Shown here in pieces: positions 37,645 through 47,138 of a DNA stretch of 52,960 nt. Both the position numbers and the translations under genes were made by a program. The notes below the pieces were generated by a model. That model was not told the DNA's origin. It made no database searches and worked only from the letters and a program-made list of their open reading frames with translations. Location: positions 1 through 52,960 of the forward strand of contig JAUXFM010000005.1 of the NCBI GenBank assembly GCA_030622955.1. The letters are read 5' to 3'. The DNA is from Lentisphaerales bacterium. Lineage in GTDB: Bacteria > Verrucomicrobiota > Kiritimatiellia > JAUXFM01. The number at the start of each line of letters is the position of its first letter. Positions within the stretch are counted from its first letter, which is position 1.

Positions 37645-39927
37645 CTAATTGGTTGAGACATTGACGGTTTCCTCATCTGTTACGGTTTTGCTCGTGCCGT
37701 TGATCACCAGTTCGATGGGCTCTCCTGTAGAGATATCAACCGATACACGATCCTTCCTGATGCTGAATTCGCAGCGTCTTCCTTTATAGAAGATCCCGAA
37801 CTCGAGCGAGTTCCAGTGTTCGGGGAGTCGTGGGTTGCATATCAGTGAATCATCATCGACGTTCACGCCGGCGAACCCCTGAACGGCGCCAGCCCAGGCG
37901 TTGCCCGCATTGGCTGCATGCACACCACCCTGTGTGTGATACCTGTTGCCCGTGAATTTAAGATCCGTATCAAGCACCATCCTGTAATGATGCCAGGCTT
38001 CCTCATCGCGTCCGAGAATCGCTCCGACGACGGCATGGCTGCCCTCGCTGAGAGATGAATCGTGAGCGGTGCGTGGCACGTAGTAGTCCCAGCATTTCTG
38101 CATCATCTCCCTGTCGAATGTTGACGGGAATGCCCTGAAGTATGCGATCAGATCGGCCTGCTTGATCACCTGGTGAGCCGCCAGTTCTTTTGAGGTGCAC
38201 TGGCGATACAGGTATGTGGCGTTGGAATACTTGCCGAAATCGAATTCCGGCAGATCGCAGAAACCTTCTGCCTGGTCGAGAATGCCGAGACGCTCGCACA
38301 TTGGTACGCGCATGCCCTTGATGATCCGCTTCCACTCCTCGATCTCTGCAGGAGTTATTTTGCTCGATGTTTCCAGCTCGCACCGTTGCTCAGACGTTAC
38401 CGTCTCCAGCAGTTCAACCGCCTTCTCCATGTTCCATCGTGCGGTCATGTTCGTGTAGAGATTATTGTCGACGGGGTAATGATACTCATCGGGGCACATG
38501 ACGCCCTTGATGACAAAAGCGTCGCCTTCCCATTCGCCCCAATCGGCCCAGAACCTTGCACATTGCAGGATCACCGGTGCTGCAGGACCGTGCCAAAAAC
38601 CCATGTTGCCACTGATTATGCAGTACTGGTTGAGGCCATAGACGACGGCTGAATTGACATGGAGTTGAATCCGGCCGTAGGGGGTCAGGTACTCTTTACC
38701 GTTCTCGTCATAGTCTTTATCTGGTACGTTCTCCTCCTTGCCGGATGGATCTGCTTCCCATGGATAGAACGCGCCTTTGAATCCGAGGCGCTTGGCCTTG
38801 GCGAGTGCGCCGTGAAGTGAGTATGCGCGGTACTTGACAAGATTGTGGCCTGCCTCTGGCATTGTATAAAGGAAGAAGGGCAGGCTGTAGAGTTCTGTGT
38901 CCCAGAAGTAGTGACCACCGTATTCGTCACCGGTCATCAGTTTCGCGTCAAGATTGATGCGGTCGTCATCGCCGCGCAGGCTTTGCATGAGCTGAAAGAT
39001 ATGCCAGCGGATATCGCGCTGCGCGCTGTTGTCGCCGCCGATACGTACGTCGCAGTCTTGCCACTTCCTTGCCCAGGCACTCTTGTTTTCCGCGCGCAAT
39101 TGATCCCAACTGAGCGCCATGACCGTTGCCAGCTCTTCAGAAGCACGGACATCAGGTGCCGGTCCCGCAGGCGTGGGATTATCTCGTGTTGTGTTCTCGA
39201 AGTCGGTGCAGACGGCAATCAATCTTTCGCACGTGAACTCCTTGCCCTGTTCGACAGCGAAAGATGTTGCGCGGCTAACGACGAGGTCGCTCTTGCGTTC
39301 CAGTTCTGACTCGGCGCAGCTGCCGCTTGGTTTGAGGGCCGTTTTGATGCTCACACGGAGATCCGTGCGTATGGCTTTTATTGTCATCTCTATACCGCTG
39401 TTGTCTGTTGCTGCGGTGCTGATCGGCTCGACGATACATTCCCCGTTCGTTTTGCATGCGCCGTCCATGTTTTGCGTAAGCAGGAGTTCTCCATTCCAGT
39501 TCAGGGGTTTTGCTGTGAGCTTCTGCGCCATTATGTGGCGCCGGTCCCATGAGAGGAGCATATGAAATGTGAGCTCTGTTTCCTTGCCGGACGGTGAGGT
39601 CCATTTGAAGGTGCGGATAAGTGAACCGTCGCGCATGTCAAATGTACGTGTGTAGCTCTTGACGGATTTCTCGGAGAGGAGCAGTCCTTCGCCGGCCAGT
39701 GTGAGCGAGTATGCCTGCCACGTGGGGAGCGCGGCTGCACAGATGTTCTGGCTCTTGTGCCAGCCGTATAGTCCTGCAATGGTTTGATAGCGGCTTGATT
39801 CAGGGTGCTCACTGCCTTCTTCCGGGCCACTGCGCATCATTACGTAGCCATTGCCCAGTGAGAAAATTACTTCCCAGTTGGCTGCGTCTTCGGGTTGGTA
39901 TCCATCTTCAACGATAGTCCATGTCAT
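37645..39927 (-). CDS. Glycoside hydrolase family 65 phosphorylase (maltose/kojibiose/trehalose phosphorylase-like)
   Basis: GEYGGHYFWDTELYSLPFFLYT..., CPDEYHYPVDNNLYTNMTARWNMEKA, HDSSLSEGSHA, C-terminal YKGRRCEFSIRKDRVSVDISTGEPIELVING. Confidence 0.93.
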   Translation of the reverse strand: MTWTIVEDGYQPEDAANWEVIFSLGNGYVMMRSGPEEGSEHPESSRYQTIAGLYGWHKSQNICAAALPTWQAYSLTLAGEGLLLSEKSVKSYTRTFDMRDGSLIRTFKWTSPSGKETELTFHMLLSWDRRHIMAQKLTAKPLNWNGELLLTQNMDGACKTNGECIVEPISTAATDNSGIEMTIKAIRTDLRVSIKTALKPSGSCAESELERKSDLVVSRATSFAVEQGKEFTCERLIAVCTDFENTTRDNPTPAGPAPDVRASEELATVMALSWDQLRAENKSAWARKWQDCDVRIGGDNSAQRDIRWHIFQLMQSLRGDDDRINLDAKLMTGDEYGGHYFWDTELYSLPFFLYTMPEAGHNLVKYRAYSLHGALAKAKRLGFKGAFYPWEADPSGKEENVPDKDYDENGKEYLTPYGRIQLHVNSAVVYGLNQYCIISGNMGFWHGPAAPVILQCARFWADWGEWEGDAFVIKGVMCPDEYHYPVDNNLYTNMTARWNMEKAVELLETVTSEQRCELETSSKITPAEIEEWKRIIKGMRVPMCERLGILDQAEGFCDLPEFDFGKYSNATYLYRQCTSKELAAHQVIKQADLIAYFRAFPSTFDREMMQKCWDYYVPRTAHDSSLSEGSHAVVGAILGRDEEAWHHYRMVLDTDLKFTGNRYHTQGGVHAANAGNAWAGAVQGFAGVNVDDDSLICNPRLPEHWNSLEFGIFYKGRRCEFSIRKDRVSVDISTGEPIELVINGTSKTVTDEETVNVSTN

Positions 39928-40269
39928 ATCGGCATCTCCTCAAATGCTGTAAACCGGCAAATTACTCATAAGTGGTAATCCTGTCACCTTCTTTCTGTGC
40001 TTTGTTCTTGCGCATCGCTCGGGGCTGCGAGTGGCGTCCTGAATCTGTTCTACAGGAGATGCCTTGATGAAGTCGATGATGCCTACATCGGGGGCGCTGA
40101 GCAGGATGTTCGTAGCCAACAGCTTGATGAGGAAACGGTGTTGATGTTGCAAACGCGCGGAGTCTTGCCCCGATTCGCGTTCCTCGCCCCCAATTGGAAA
40201 GCGGTGCTCGTGAAGCCAAACAACTTGCTTTTGCTTTTTTTGTTCCCATGCTCTGCCGGTCGAATTATC

Positions 40270-41268
40270 ATGCTAACCGATATGAATGGATCCACTAACA
40301 GTCTGGCAATATCGCGTAAGAGATCAAAACGGGCTTTTTTTATCAGTATCTTGCTAATGCTCGGATTGATCGGTCTCGCGATGTATTTACTGAACAACAG
40401 CTTTGGCATATTCGGCAATCCACTTCGGCGCATGACGCATGTGCTCGTTCTGGCTCCCGTCCCGGATGTCGGTTTCACCAACAGTGTGGCATTGCTGGAT
40501 GATGCAAAGGACATAATCAACGCCCGGCTTGAGATTGCTGGAGTGCCCTGTGAGGTTATCACGGGGAGTGATCGAATAGAGGTCATGTTCTGTGCTTCTG
40601 GTAATTGTAGTGCGGAGGATGTTGAATGGATGCTGACAAGAAGGGGTGAGTTGGAGTTCAGGCTCGTGCATAGTGACAGCGAAGCGTTGGTTTATGAGAT
40701 GCTGGCGAACAATGTTGCTCCTGAGAACTTCTCAGTTGTCATAGTTGATGGAGGGGTGTTCTTCAAGTTGGATCCATCACTTGTGGGCAAGGCGGAAGGG
40801 GACGTGCAATTGGCGCAGGCCCGCAGGTTTCGCGAGATCGAGGGGTATGAACTCCTGTTGTTGCCTGTAAGCAGCAAGGGCAAGGGTTTGTTTGAGCCTT
40901 ACTATGTCAATCTGGAGGTGGAACTGACAGGAGCTGATCTGGAGTGGGCACGGTACGAAGTGGATGTTCTGGCGAGACCGCTAGTGACTGTGAAAATGAC
41001 CGCAGATGGGACGGCCAGGTTTGCAGCGCTCACCTCCGATTATGCGCCTGGTGGTCGGGAGAACAACCCGCCAGACGGCTTCGAGATACTGGCAATGGTA
41101 TTTGATGGGGAGATATGGAGTGCGCCCCGTATTATGGAACCTGTACTTGGTGGTAAGGCCCGTATAAATGGGGAATATTCTTTTCAACAGGCGCGGTTGA
41201 TTTCGTATATTCTGTCTGCCGGTGAATTGCCGTTCTCGCTGGAAGTGGTCGAATCACGCGCACTTTAG
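40270..41268 (+). CDS. Single-TM SecD periplasmic (P1)-like domain protein
   Basis: N-terminal TM; ..VTVKMTADGTARFAALTSDY..., LGGKARINGEYSFQQARLISYILSAGELPFSLEVVESRAL resembles SecD P1 head; no RND TM bundle. Confidence 0.65.
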   Translation: MLTDMNGSTNSLAISRKRSKRAFFISILLMLGLIGLAMYLLNNSFGIFGNPLRRMTHVLVLAPVPDVGFTNSVALLDDAKDIINARLEIAGVPCEVITGSDRIEVMFCASGNCSAEDVEWMLTRRGELEFRLVHSDSEALVYEMLANNVAPENFSVVIVDGGVFFKLDPSLVGKAEGDVQLAQARRFREIEGYELLLLPVSSKGKGLFEPYYVNLEVELTGADLEWARYEVDVLARPLVTVKMTADGTARFAALTSDYAPGGRENNPPDGFEILAMVFDGEIWSAPRIMEPVLGGKARINGEYSFQQARLISYILSAGELPFSLEVVESRAL

Positions 41269-41389
41269 ATATCCTGCTGCAAAAAGATTGAGGAATACCC
41301 AATTTTCCGCTTATGACAAGCCATTACACATACAGGGAAGAGGATACCGCAGGCCTAATGTCTGTTATCGAATTGTATGGGAGGATGAG

Positions 41390-42451
41390 ATGACGTTGAA
41401 AAGGATATCAGCTCTTGTTCTTGCGCTGGTCTATATCGTTGTGGCGGGTGTGGACGTACGCGCGAACGAAGAACATAGCGTTGCCGGTATAGATGGCCTG
41501 AAGCTTATTGAGACCGACCATTACAGGGTCTATTACAAGAACGAGAAGCCGTCCATGCATGCCGAGGCGCTGGAAGCTGCCTGGGACGACACGGCTGAAC
41601 TGCTGCCAAGAATCCCCGCTATATTCGAGACCGGCAATCTCGATGCTGAGCCTGTGCAGAAAGCGCCGAAGGATAAGTGGGCGAAGAAGACCAGTCGCTT
41701 CGCGAAGAAAGACGATGTCGAAAAGACTGTATCCGATGATACGTTCAAGCTGACGGTGTTGTTTCTCAATCGTGCAGATTACAGGCAGTCGGCAAAGAAG
41801 CTCGCACTTCCTTCTCTGCCGGTAGAGGAGCATCTGGCCTTCATGGAATCACTGGATCAATCTTCGACTTACACGAGCGCAGACGGTTTGACTCGTGTGT
41901 ATGTTGCTGACGCTGTGTTTATGAAATCCAAGTCGAGCTACGTCGGCGTGGCTCATACTGCGGGTACAGATTTGATGGGGCTTGTCTGCGGCATGAAGAA
42001 CCGGCCCTTCTGGCTGAACTCGGGTTATGGCTATTATATGGAATTCAAGTCTCACAAGATGTCGGTCACCAGCTATGTGGATTACGATGCGTATTATGCA
42101 GAGAACAAGACTACTGTTGATGTGAAGGAAACGCTCGGGGTAGGGCAGCCCTGGGCCGCTATCCTACGGAAGATGGCCCAAAAGGCTGACACTGTTGATC
42201 TGTTCACTCTGTTGTACGCGAACACCACAAACCTGACGCCGGCCAAGTGTGGGTACATCTATGCGTTGATGAGCTATCTTGTGAGCACTGAAAACAGGCG
42301 TACCCAGTTCCTCGTTTTTCTCGACAAGTTCCGAACAGAGGACGACCAGGAGAATATGGAAAAACTGCTGGTCGAGTCCTACGGCTTCGATACTATCGAG
42401 GCGATGGAGAAGGATTTCTATCGCTACGTCAAGAGCTCGAAGTTTAAATGA
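41390..42451 (+). CDS. Secreted DUF1570-like protein
   Basis: Start MTLKRISALVLALVYIVVAGVDVRANEEH; peptidase-like layout ETDHYRVYYKNEK...HTAGTDLMGL...PFWLNSGYGYYMEF. Confidence 0.5.
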   Translation: MTLKRISALVLALVYIVVAGVDVRANEEHSVAGIDGLKLIETDHYRVYYKNEKPSMHAEALEAAWDDTAELLPRIPAIFETGNLDAEPVQKAPKDKWAKKTSRFAKKDDVEKTVSDDTFKLTVLFLNRADYRQSAKKLALPSLPVEEHLAFMESLDQSSTYTSADGLTRVYVADAVFMKSKSSYVGVAHTAGTDLMGLVCGMKNRPFWLNSGYGYYMEFKSHKMSVTSYVDYDAYYAENKTTVDVKETLGVGQPWAAILRKMAQKADTVDLFTLLYANTTNLTPAKCGYIYALMSYLVSTENRRTQFLVFLDKFRTEDDQENMEKLLVESYGFDTIEAMEKDFYRYVKSSKFK

Positions 42452-42457
42452 TTCGGC

Positions 42458-42619
42458 TCTTGCGATTCTCTGACCGCACTGGCTGTTGCTGAGTTCGATG
42501 AGGATGCCGAGGTAGCGTGCCTTGCGCAGGACCTGTTGAAGATCGAAGTCGTACATTCGGTTGTCCAGATGTGTAATGATGTCGACATAGGGATCGGCCT
42601 CCAACGTCTTCAACATCAT
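42458..42619 (-). pseudogene. Fragment resembling PHP-domain phosphatase
   Basis: MMLKTLEADPYVDIITHLDNRMYDFDLQQVLRKARYLGILIELSNSQCGQRIARA resembles PHP C-terminal region; truncated. Confidence 0.45.
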
Positions 42620-42625
42620 GTTCGT

Positions 42626-42697
42626 TTAGAGCTCGCGGCCGAGCTCGTACTGGATGTTCTGTTGCATCTCCAGCCAGCAGCTCACAGATGTCGCTCT
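42626..42697 (-). pseudogene. Possible C-terminal remnant of HigA-like antitoxin
   Basis: RATSVSCWLEMQQNIQYELGREL* resembles the ...TSxxFWLxLQxxYDL end of HigA-type proteins. Confidence 0.3.
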
Positions 42698-42698
42698 G

Positions 42699-43598
42699 TC
42701 ACTTGAGGAACAGCAGTGCTAATCCTGTAAAGGCTATGATCGCTCCTATCACTGCACGTATGCTGACATGTTCCTTGTAGATCACTACAGTGAAAGGGAT
42801 GACAAGGACTGGTGTCAGCGAGGTGAACGTCATTGTCATGCCCGTCGATATGTGCTGAAAAGAGAACATCAAAAGAGCGACTCCTATGCAAGGGCCGAGA
42901 ACTGTGCCGGTTGTCAGGATGGCCATTGTTCGCACGTTCTTCAGTGCGGGTACGAACTTGTGCCATTTGCGCAGCAGGAACATCAGGATGATGTAGCACG
43001 CCAAGCCGCCGATCAGTCGGATTTCCGTCGCTGCAACGGCTGAATCCATTTGATTCAGGCCTACCTTGGACATGACCGCTGCGGCAGATTGAGAGAGCAT
43101 GGCGATAAATGCGAGGAGGCCGCCCTTCCAGTTGAAGGAAAAGATGCGTTTGTTGCAGCGTGGCCGTGGCGCCTCGAGTACGACCCAGATCACACCGGTC
43201 AGAGCGATGATCATGCCAAGAAAGTTCCAGCCGGCAAGTTGTTCATTAAGTCCCAGCCATCCGATGAGAGATGTAGCCAATGGCGACAGCGAGAAGATCA
43301 GGAGCGTGAGCCGCGGGCCCATCAGCAGGAATGCCTTGAACAGGCATAGATCGCAGAGGAAGAAGCCAACCAGGCCCGACAGCAGGAGCCATATCCAGGC
43401 ATTTAGCGGTGCGGATAGTGGCAGCATCGCGCCGAGCACAAAGTGGCCATAGAGCATGAACAGTGGTACTGCGATGAACATGCGAATTGCGCTGACCACC
43501 AATGAGCCGACACGTTCACCAGCAGATGTCCAACACACAGCGCTGATGCTCCAGCACAAAGCTGCACCCAATGCGGTGATTTCTCCGATGTAATTCAT
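42699..43598 (-). CDS. EamA/DMT superfamily transporter
   Basis: About 10 TM segments in two repeats; FLGMIIALTGVIWVV and AVIGAIIAFTGLALLFLK. Confidence 0.85.
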   Translation of the reverse strand: MNYIGEITALGAALCWSISAVCWTSAGERVGSLVVSAIRMFIAVPLFMLYGHFVLGAMLPLSAPLNAWIWLLLSGLVGFFLCDLCLFKAFLLMGPRLTLLIFSLSPLATSLIGWLGLNEQLAGWNFLGMIIALTGVIWVVLEAPRPRCNKRIFSFNWKGGLLAFIAMLSQSAAAVMSKVGLNQMDSAVAATEIRLIGGLACYIILMFLLRKWHKFVPALKNVRTMAILTTGTVLGPCIGVALLMFSFQHISTGMTMTFTSLTPVLVIPFTVVIYKEHVSIRAVIGAIIAFTGLALLFLK

Positions 43599-43852
43599 GG
43601 CGGGTGATCATAGCAGTACCCGATCGCAAGAGGAAACTTTTTGAGAGTGTTAGTTTGGGTGTGGTGAAGCAGTTGCTCGGCCGGTGGTGAGCCGCCCTAT
43701 GTTTATGGATTCGCGCACACATCGATCTTAGAGCGAAGAGTAGAGGTTGTGCCGCGCGAACCAACAAGGCTTCTGCCGGCCAGAGAGATCAGTAGTCAGT
43801 CTTCATGGGGCGCAGTGATCCCATACGTCACATCGAGTGAAAAGGAATGCTT

Positions 43853-44755
43853 CTATTGTCCGGTCAGCTCCTCCAGCTTCAGGAATACGGCGTCGTCGGA
43901 TGACGTATCGTCCATCTTGTGAAGGCTCCATGTCTCCCAGTGGTCGAGCCTGCCGTCAGGCTCTATCTTTGTCAGCGGCGATAGAGTCTCGATTTCGAGG
44001 AAGTCGGGCATTGTGAAGAATTCGGAGTTACACCCGTGATCGGGATAGGCTGCGCCTTCGATGCAATCGTATCCTTTCAGAAACACTTCGCCATTGAGGA
44101 GATAGGCGGCCCAGCCCTTCGTGTTGAGCACGCCGAACTTCTGTTTTGTCTTCTGCTTATCGTCTTGAGATAAACCGATGTATTTCTCGTTCCAATCGAA
44201 GCGTGGATCGCGCATGTTTGTGAAATGCCAGAGCACGAGTGGACGCGCAGGGAGGAAGTGGTCTGGGTGGGGCCGAAACTCCTCCTGCGGTACGTAGGCT
44301 TTGCCACCGGGCGCCATGACGCTGAGGCACCAGACGGAGAGCTCGATGTCCCACGGTGCTCTGTTGAAAATGGTGTGATTAAGTTTCACGCTCGTACCGG
44401 TTTCTGCTAGTTCGATCTCTATGAGCTTCTCTACTTGGTTTACTTTCTCTGCCGGTGGCCTGAGCTTGAGTACTTTGCCGTCCCAATCGTATTCGACCTT
44501 TTCGTTATCGGGATAATAGGTGCGCGGTGCAATCTCGGGCGAGTGCCAGAGGCGATGCCCGCCATAGTTCTGCCATTCATTCGGCTTGATATTTGACAGT
44601 TGGTCGTCAAAGTTGGCAAAGAAATCCTGACCGCCTGAGAAACCATAGAAGAGAACGCGCGGCCCTATGTCTGTTGTAATTACCAGGTCCACTGTGCCGT
44701 TCGAGATCTTCAGGCAGTTGTTCAATCCTTTGTAAGAAATAGTGCTGAGTTCCAT
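43853..44755 (-). CDS. DUF4380/aldose epimerase-like beta-sandwich protein
   Basis: Start refined to MELSTISYKGLNNCLKISNGTVDLVITTDIGPRVLFYGFSGGQDFFA...YGGHRLWHSPE. Confidence 0.65.
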   Translation of the reverse strand: MELSTISYKGLNNCLKISNGTVDLVITTDIGPRVLFYGFSGGQDFFANFDDQLSNIKPNEWQNYGGHRLWHSPEIAPRTYYPDNEKVEYDWDGKVLKLRPPAEKVNQVEKLIEIELAETGTSVKLNHTIFNRAPWDIELSVWCLSVMAPGGKAYVPQEEFRPHPDHFLPARPLVLWHFTNMRDPRFDWNEKYIGLSQDDKQKTKQKFGVLNTKGWAAYLLNGEVFLKGYDCIEGAAYPDHGCNSEFFTMPDFLEIETLSPLTKIEPDGRLDHWETWSLHKMDDTSSDDAVFLKLEELTGQ

Positions 44756-44834
44756 GTTTGAGCTCCTTTGATTGCTGCTGTGATGCTGATATTGAAATAT
44801 AGGGAAGAGCGGGGGTACGATCAACTTCATACAG

Positions 44835-45152
44835 GTGGAAACAAAGAAGGCCACTGTCCCAGCGGTTGGTGGCGGAAGAGCCATGTATAGGTACACATTC
44901 AAGTTGAGGAACAATTCGAGCAACATTGCTACAGTCAAAGGCGGCATGGCGCTGACCCTTTACCGCTCGCCCGGCAAGATTGCTGCAATGGACGAATTCA
45001 ATGTTCCACTGCCCAAAGGCAAGAGCGGCGACTACCATGTGAGCAGTAATTCTGGCCTTGGTGCAGTGCGGCCCAAGGGCTGGATTCAATACTGTATGAA
45101 GTTCTGGAACGGCAAGTTTATCGAGGAAAAGGAAGCATATAGGAAGCCGTGA
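44835..45152 (+). CDS. Hypothetical beta-rich protein
   Basis: 105-aa ORF MYRYTFKLRNNSSNIATVKGGMALTLYRSPGKI...; amphipathic pattern, no known family. Confidence 0.35.
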   Translation: METKKATVPAVGGGRAMYRYTFKLRNNSSNIATVKGGMALTLYRSPGKIAAMDEFNVPLPKGKSGDYHVSSNSGLGAVRPKGWIQYCMKFWNGKFIEEKEAYRKP

Positions 45153-45300
45153 TTGCATCGTGGCGGATGGCCGCTGTCGGCCGATCTTTGATTTTGGCAT
45201 GTTTCTGGAACAAGGTGACAATATTTCTGCCGGCAGCACGTTTTGTGTGCAGAAAACAGGGGATGAAGAAAGTGATCATGAAAACGAAAGGAGAAGGAAG

Positions 45301-45966
45301 ATGAAGAGACCTTGGCAAGTGACGATGGTGGTGGTAACGATTGTTTTAGGGACGCTCCTCAACGCGGAGGCCGAACCGAGCCGGGCCGCGAAGAAGCAGC
45401 ATGCTGACACGAATAACGATGGCAAAGTCAGTGTCAAGGAGTTCAAGGTCGAGCAGGAGTTCACACGTGCGAAGCGCGCAGAAGTCGACAAGGCATGGGA
45501 GAAGAAAGCCGACAAGAATGATAATGGCACTGTAGATCCGGGCGAGCGCGCGATTGCTGCACGAAAGAAGTACCTTGCAGAGAGATCTGAAGTCGACAAA
45601 GCCTGGGAAGAGAAGGCCGACAAGAACGATGATGGTACCGTGGGCAAGATGGAGCTTAAACAGCATCGCGCAAAAGTCATGGACAAGAATGGCGATGGCA
45701 CTGTTGACAAGGTGGAGCGCAAGGCCTGGTGGAAGAAGCGCAGGTCGAAGGCCAATACGGCGCTGGAAAAGAAGTTTGACGCAGATGGCGATGGCTACAT
45801 CAATGGAGATGAGGCCAAGACGCTGCTGCGAGCGAAGCTGCGCAGAATCAATGCCAGTGGCAAGGCCAGGGTTGATTCAGATATAGAAGAGGAATTTGAC
45901 GCCAATGGCGATGGCTACCTGTCTCGCGAGGAAGCCAAGGCGATGAAAGAAGCCATGGGAGAGTGA
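45301..45966 (+). CDS. Secreted EF-hand calcium-binding protein
   Basis: Signal peptide then loops DTNNDGKVSVKEF, DKNDNGTVDPGE, DKNDDGTVGKME, DKNGDGTVDKVE, DADGDGYINGDE, DANGDGYLSREE. Confidence 0.9.
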   Translation: MKRPWQVTMVVVTIVLGTLLNAEAEPSRAAKKQHADTNNDGKVSVKEFKVEQEFTRAKRAEVDKAWEKKADKNDNGTVDPGERAIAARKKYLAERSEVDKAWEEKADKNDDGTVGKMELKQHRAKVMDKNGDGTVDKVERKAWWKKRRSKANTALEKKFDADGDGYINGDEAKTLLRAKLRRINASGKARVDSDIEEEFDANGDGYLSREEAKAMKEAMGE

Positions 45967-45984
45967 TCCACAATTCGTCGTTTA

Positions 45985-46025
45985 AGGCCCGGGGGGCGTA
46001 ATGCTCGCCGGGCTTTTCTTTTTTC
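45985..46025 (+). terminator. Rho-independent terminator
   Basis: gcccgg...ccgggc stem followed by ttttctttttt. Confidence 0.75.
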
Positions 46026-46114
46026 TGCTTGCAGTGCAAACAAATTGACCCGCGCGTGACGTTATTCCAATGAGAACGTGAAAAAAGGGGACTGGCGGGC
46101 TAAACTGCTACTTA

Positions 46115-46615
46115 ATGGATTGGACACCATTACTTGAGAAACATGGTTCGTCCCTTGTTTTGTACGCTCGCCAGTGGACGGGGAGTCATGCAGACGCTGA
46201 GGAGGCCGTCCAGGACGGCTTCATCAGGGCCTGGCGTCGGAAGCAGGATGAAAGGGACGTGGATCGAATTGTGCCGTATCTCTTCAGGGCCGTGAAATCG
46301 GCGGCATTAGACGGTTGGCGCAAAAGGACAAGGCGTAAGAAACGTGAGATCAAGGCAAGCGATGATTCTTATGGTAGGCAGCCGGTATTTGAGACGAGGC
46401 TCGAAGATCAGGAGCGCAATGCCGAAATCCAGGCCTGTCTTGAGCGGATACCGGCAGCGCAGAGAGAGGTCATTGTAATGAAGATATGGGGAGATCTGAC
46501 ATTCAAACAGATTGCTAAATCGTTGAATGTGCCACAAAACACTGCCTCGTCGCGCTACCGCCGGGCCCTTGATAACTTGAAGAAGCTAGTTGGAAAGGAT
46601 CTTTTCCATGGTTGA
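46115..46615 (+). CDS. ECF-type RNA polymerase sigma factor
   Basis: ADAEEAVQDGFIRAWRR region 2; CLERIPAAQREVIVMKIWGDLTFKQIAKSLNVPQNTASSRYRRALDNLKK region 4. Confidence 0.92.
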   Translation: MDWTPLLEKHGSSLVLYARQWTGSHADAEEAVQDGFIRAWRRKQDERDVDRIVPYLFRAVKSAALDGWRKRTRRKKREIKASDDSYGRQPVFETRLEDQERNAEIQACLERIPAAQREVIVMKIWGDLTFKQIAKSLNVPQNTASSRYRRALDNLKKLVGKDLFHG

Positions 46616-47117
46616 TCATGATGGCCGGCTAGAAGAGAAGCTCCGTGGATTGAAGCCCAGATCCTTGACGCCAATGGCGCGGCAGAGAATTCTCGACCGG
46701 ATGGATAGGGAGCGCTCTGAGTCTCGGTTCTCTTTCGTTCAGAAACCCGTCTATGCAACAGTGGCTGCGGCCCTTCTTCTTGGGATAACCTTCTGGGTGT
46801 TTCAGTTTGGTTCTGGTCCTGAGACGAGGTCAGATGCCTCGTTGGTTACAGTTGAGAAGCTTGCCAGGGAAGAAGATGCCGGACGGGCGAAGGTGGCAAA
46901 GAAATCTGTTGCGGCCCGGGTTGAACCTATTGAGATCGATAGTATCCTCGTGAACAGGAGAGATGAGGGCATTGCGGTTCACAATGGCAAGCCGGTTCGT
47001 GTGGTGAGGAGCGAATACGTGGATCGTGTCGGGTGGCAGAATGCGGAGGACGGCAAGCGCTATCAGGTGCTGCGGCCCCGCGATGAAGTTGTTATGGCAT
47101 CAATGAGAATGTATTAA
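46608..47117 (+). CDS. Single-TM protein, candidate anti-sigma partner
   Basis: Overlaps sigma gene by a few bp; cytoplasmic N-term, one TM (YATVAAALLLGITFWVFQF). Confidence 0.6.
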   Translation: MVDHDGRLEEKLRGLKPRSLTPMARQRILDRMDRERSESRFSFVQKPVYATVAAALLLGITFWVFQFGSGPETRSDASLVTVEKLAREEDAGRAKVAKKSVAARVEPIEIDSILVNRRDEGIAVHNGKPVRVVRSEYVDRVGWQNAEDGKRYQVLRPRDEVVMASMRMY

Positions 47118-47138
47118 CGGAGTGAAGGAGCAATAGAG

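Noticed and set aside
39928-40269. Unassigned ~340-bp intergenic region with ORFs on both strands (e.g. 39940..40152 -)
   Set aside because: Neither strand gives a recognisable family; might be a gene remnant but evidence is insufficient.
44607-45239. Minus-strand 210-aa ORF
   Set aside because: Overlaps DUF4380 in another frame and runs antisense to the 105-aa ORF; no motif.
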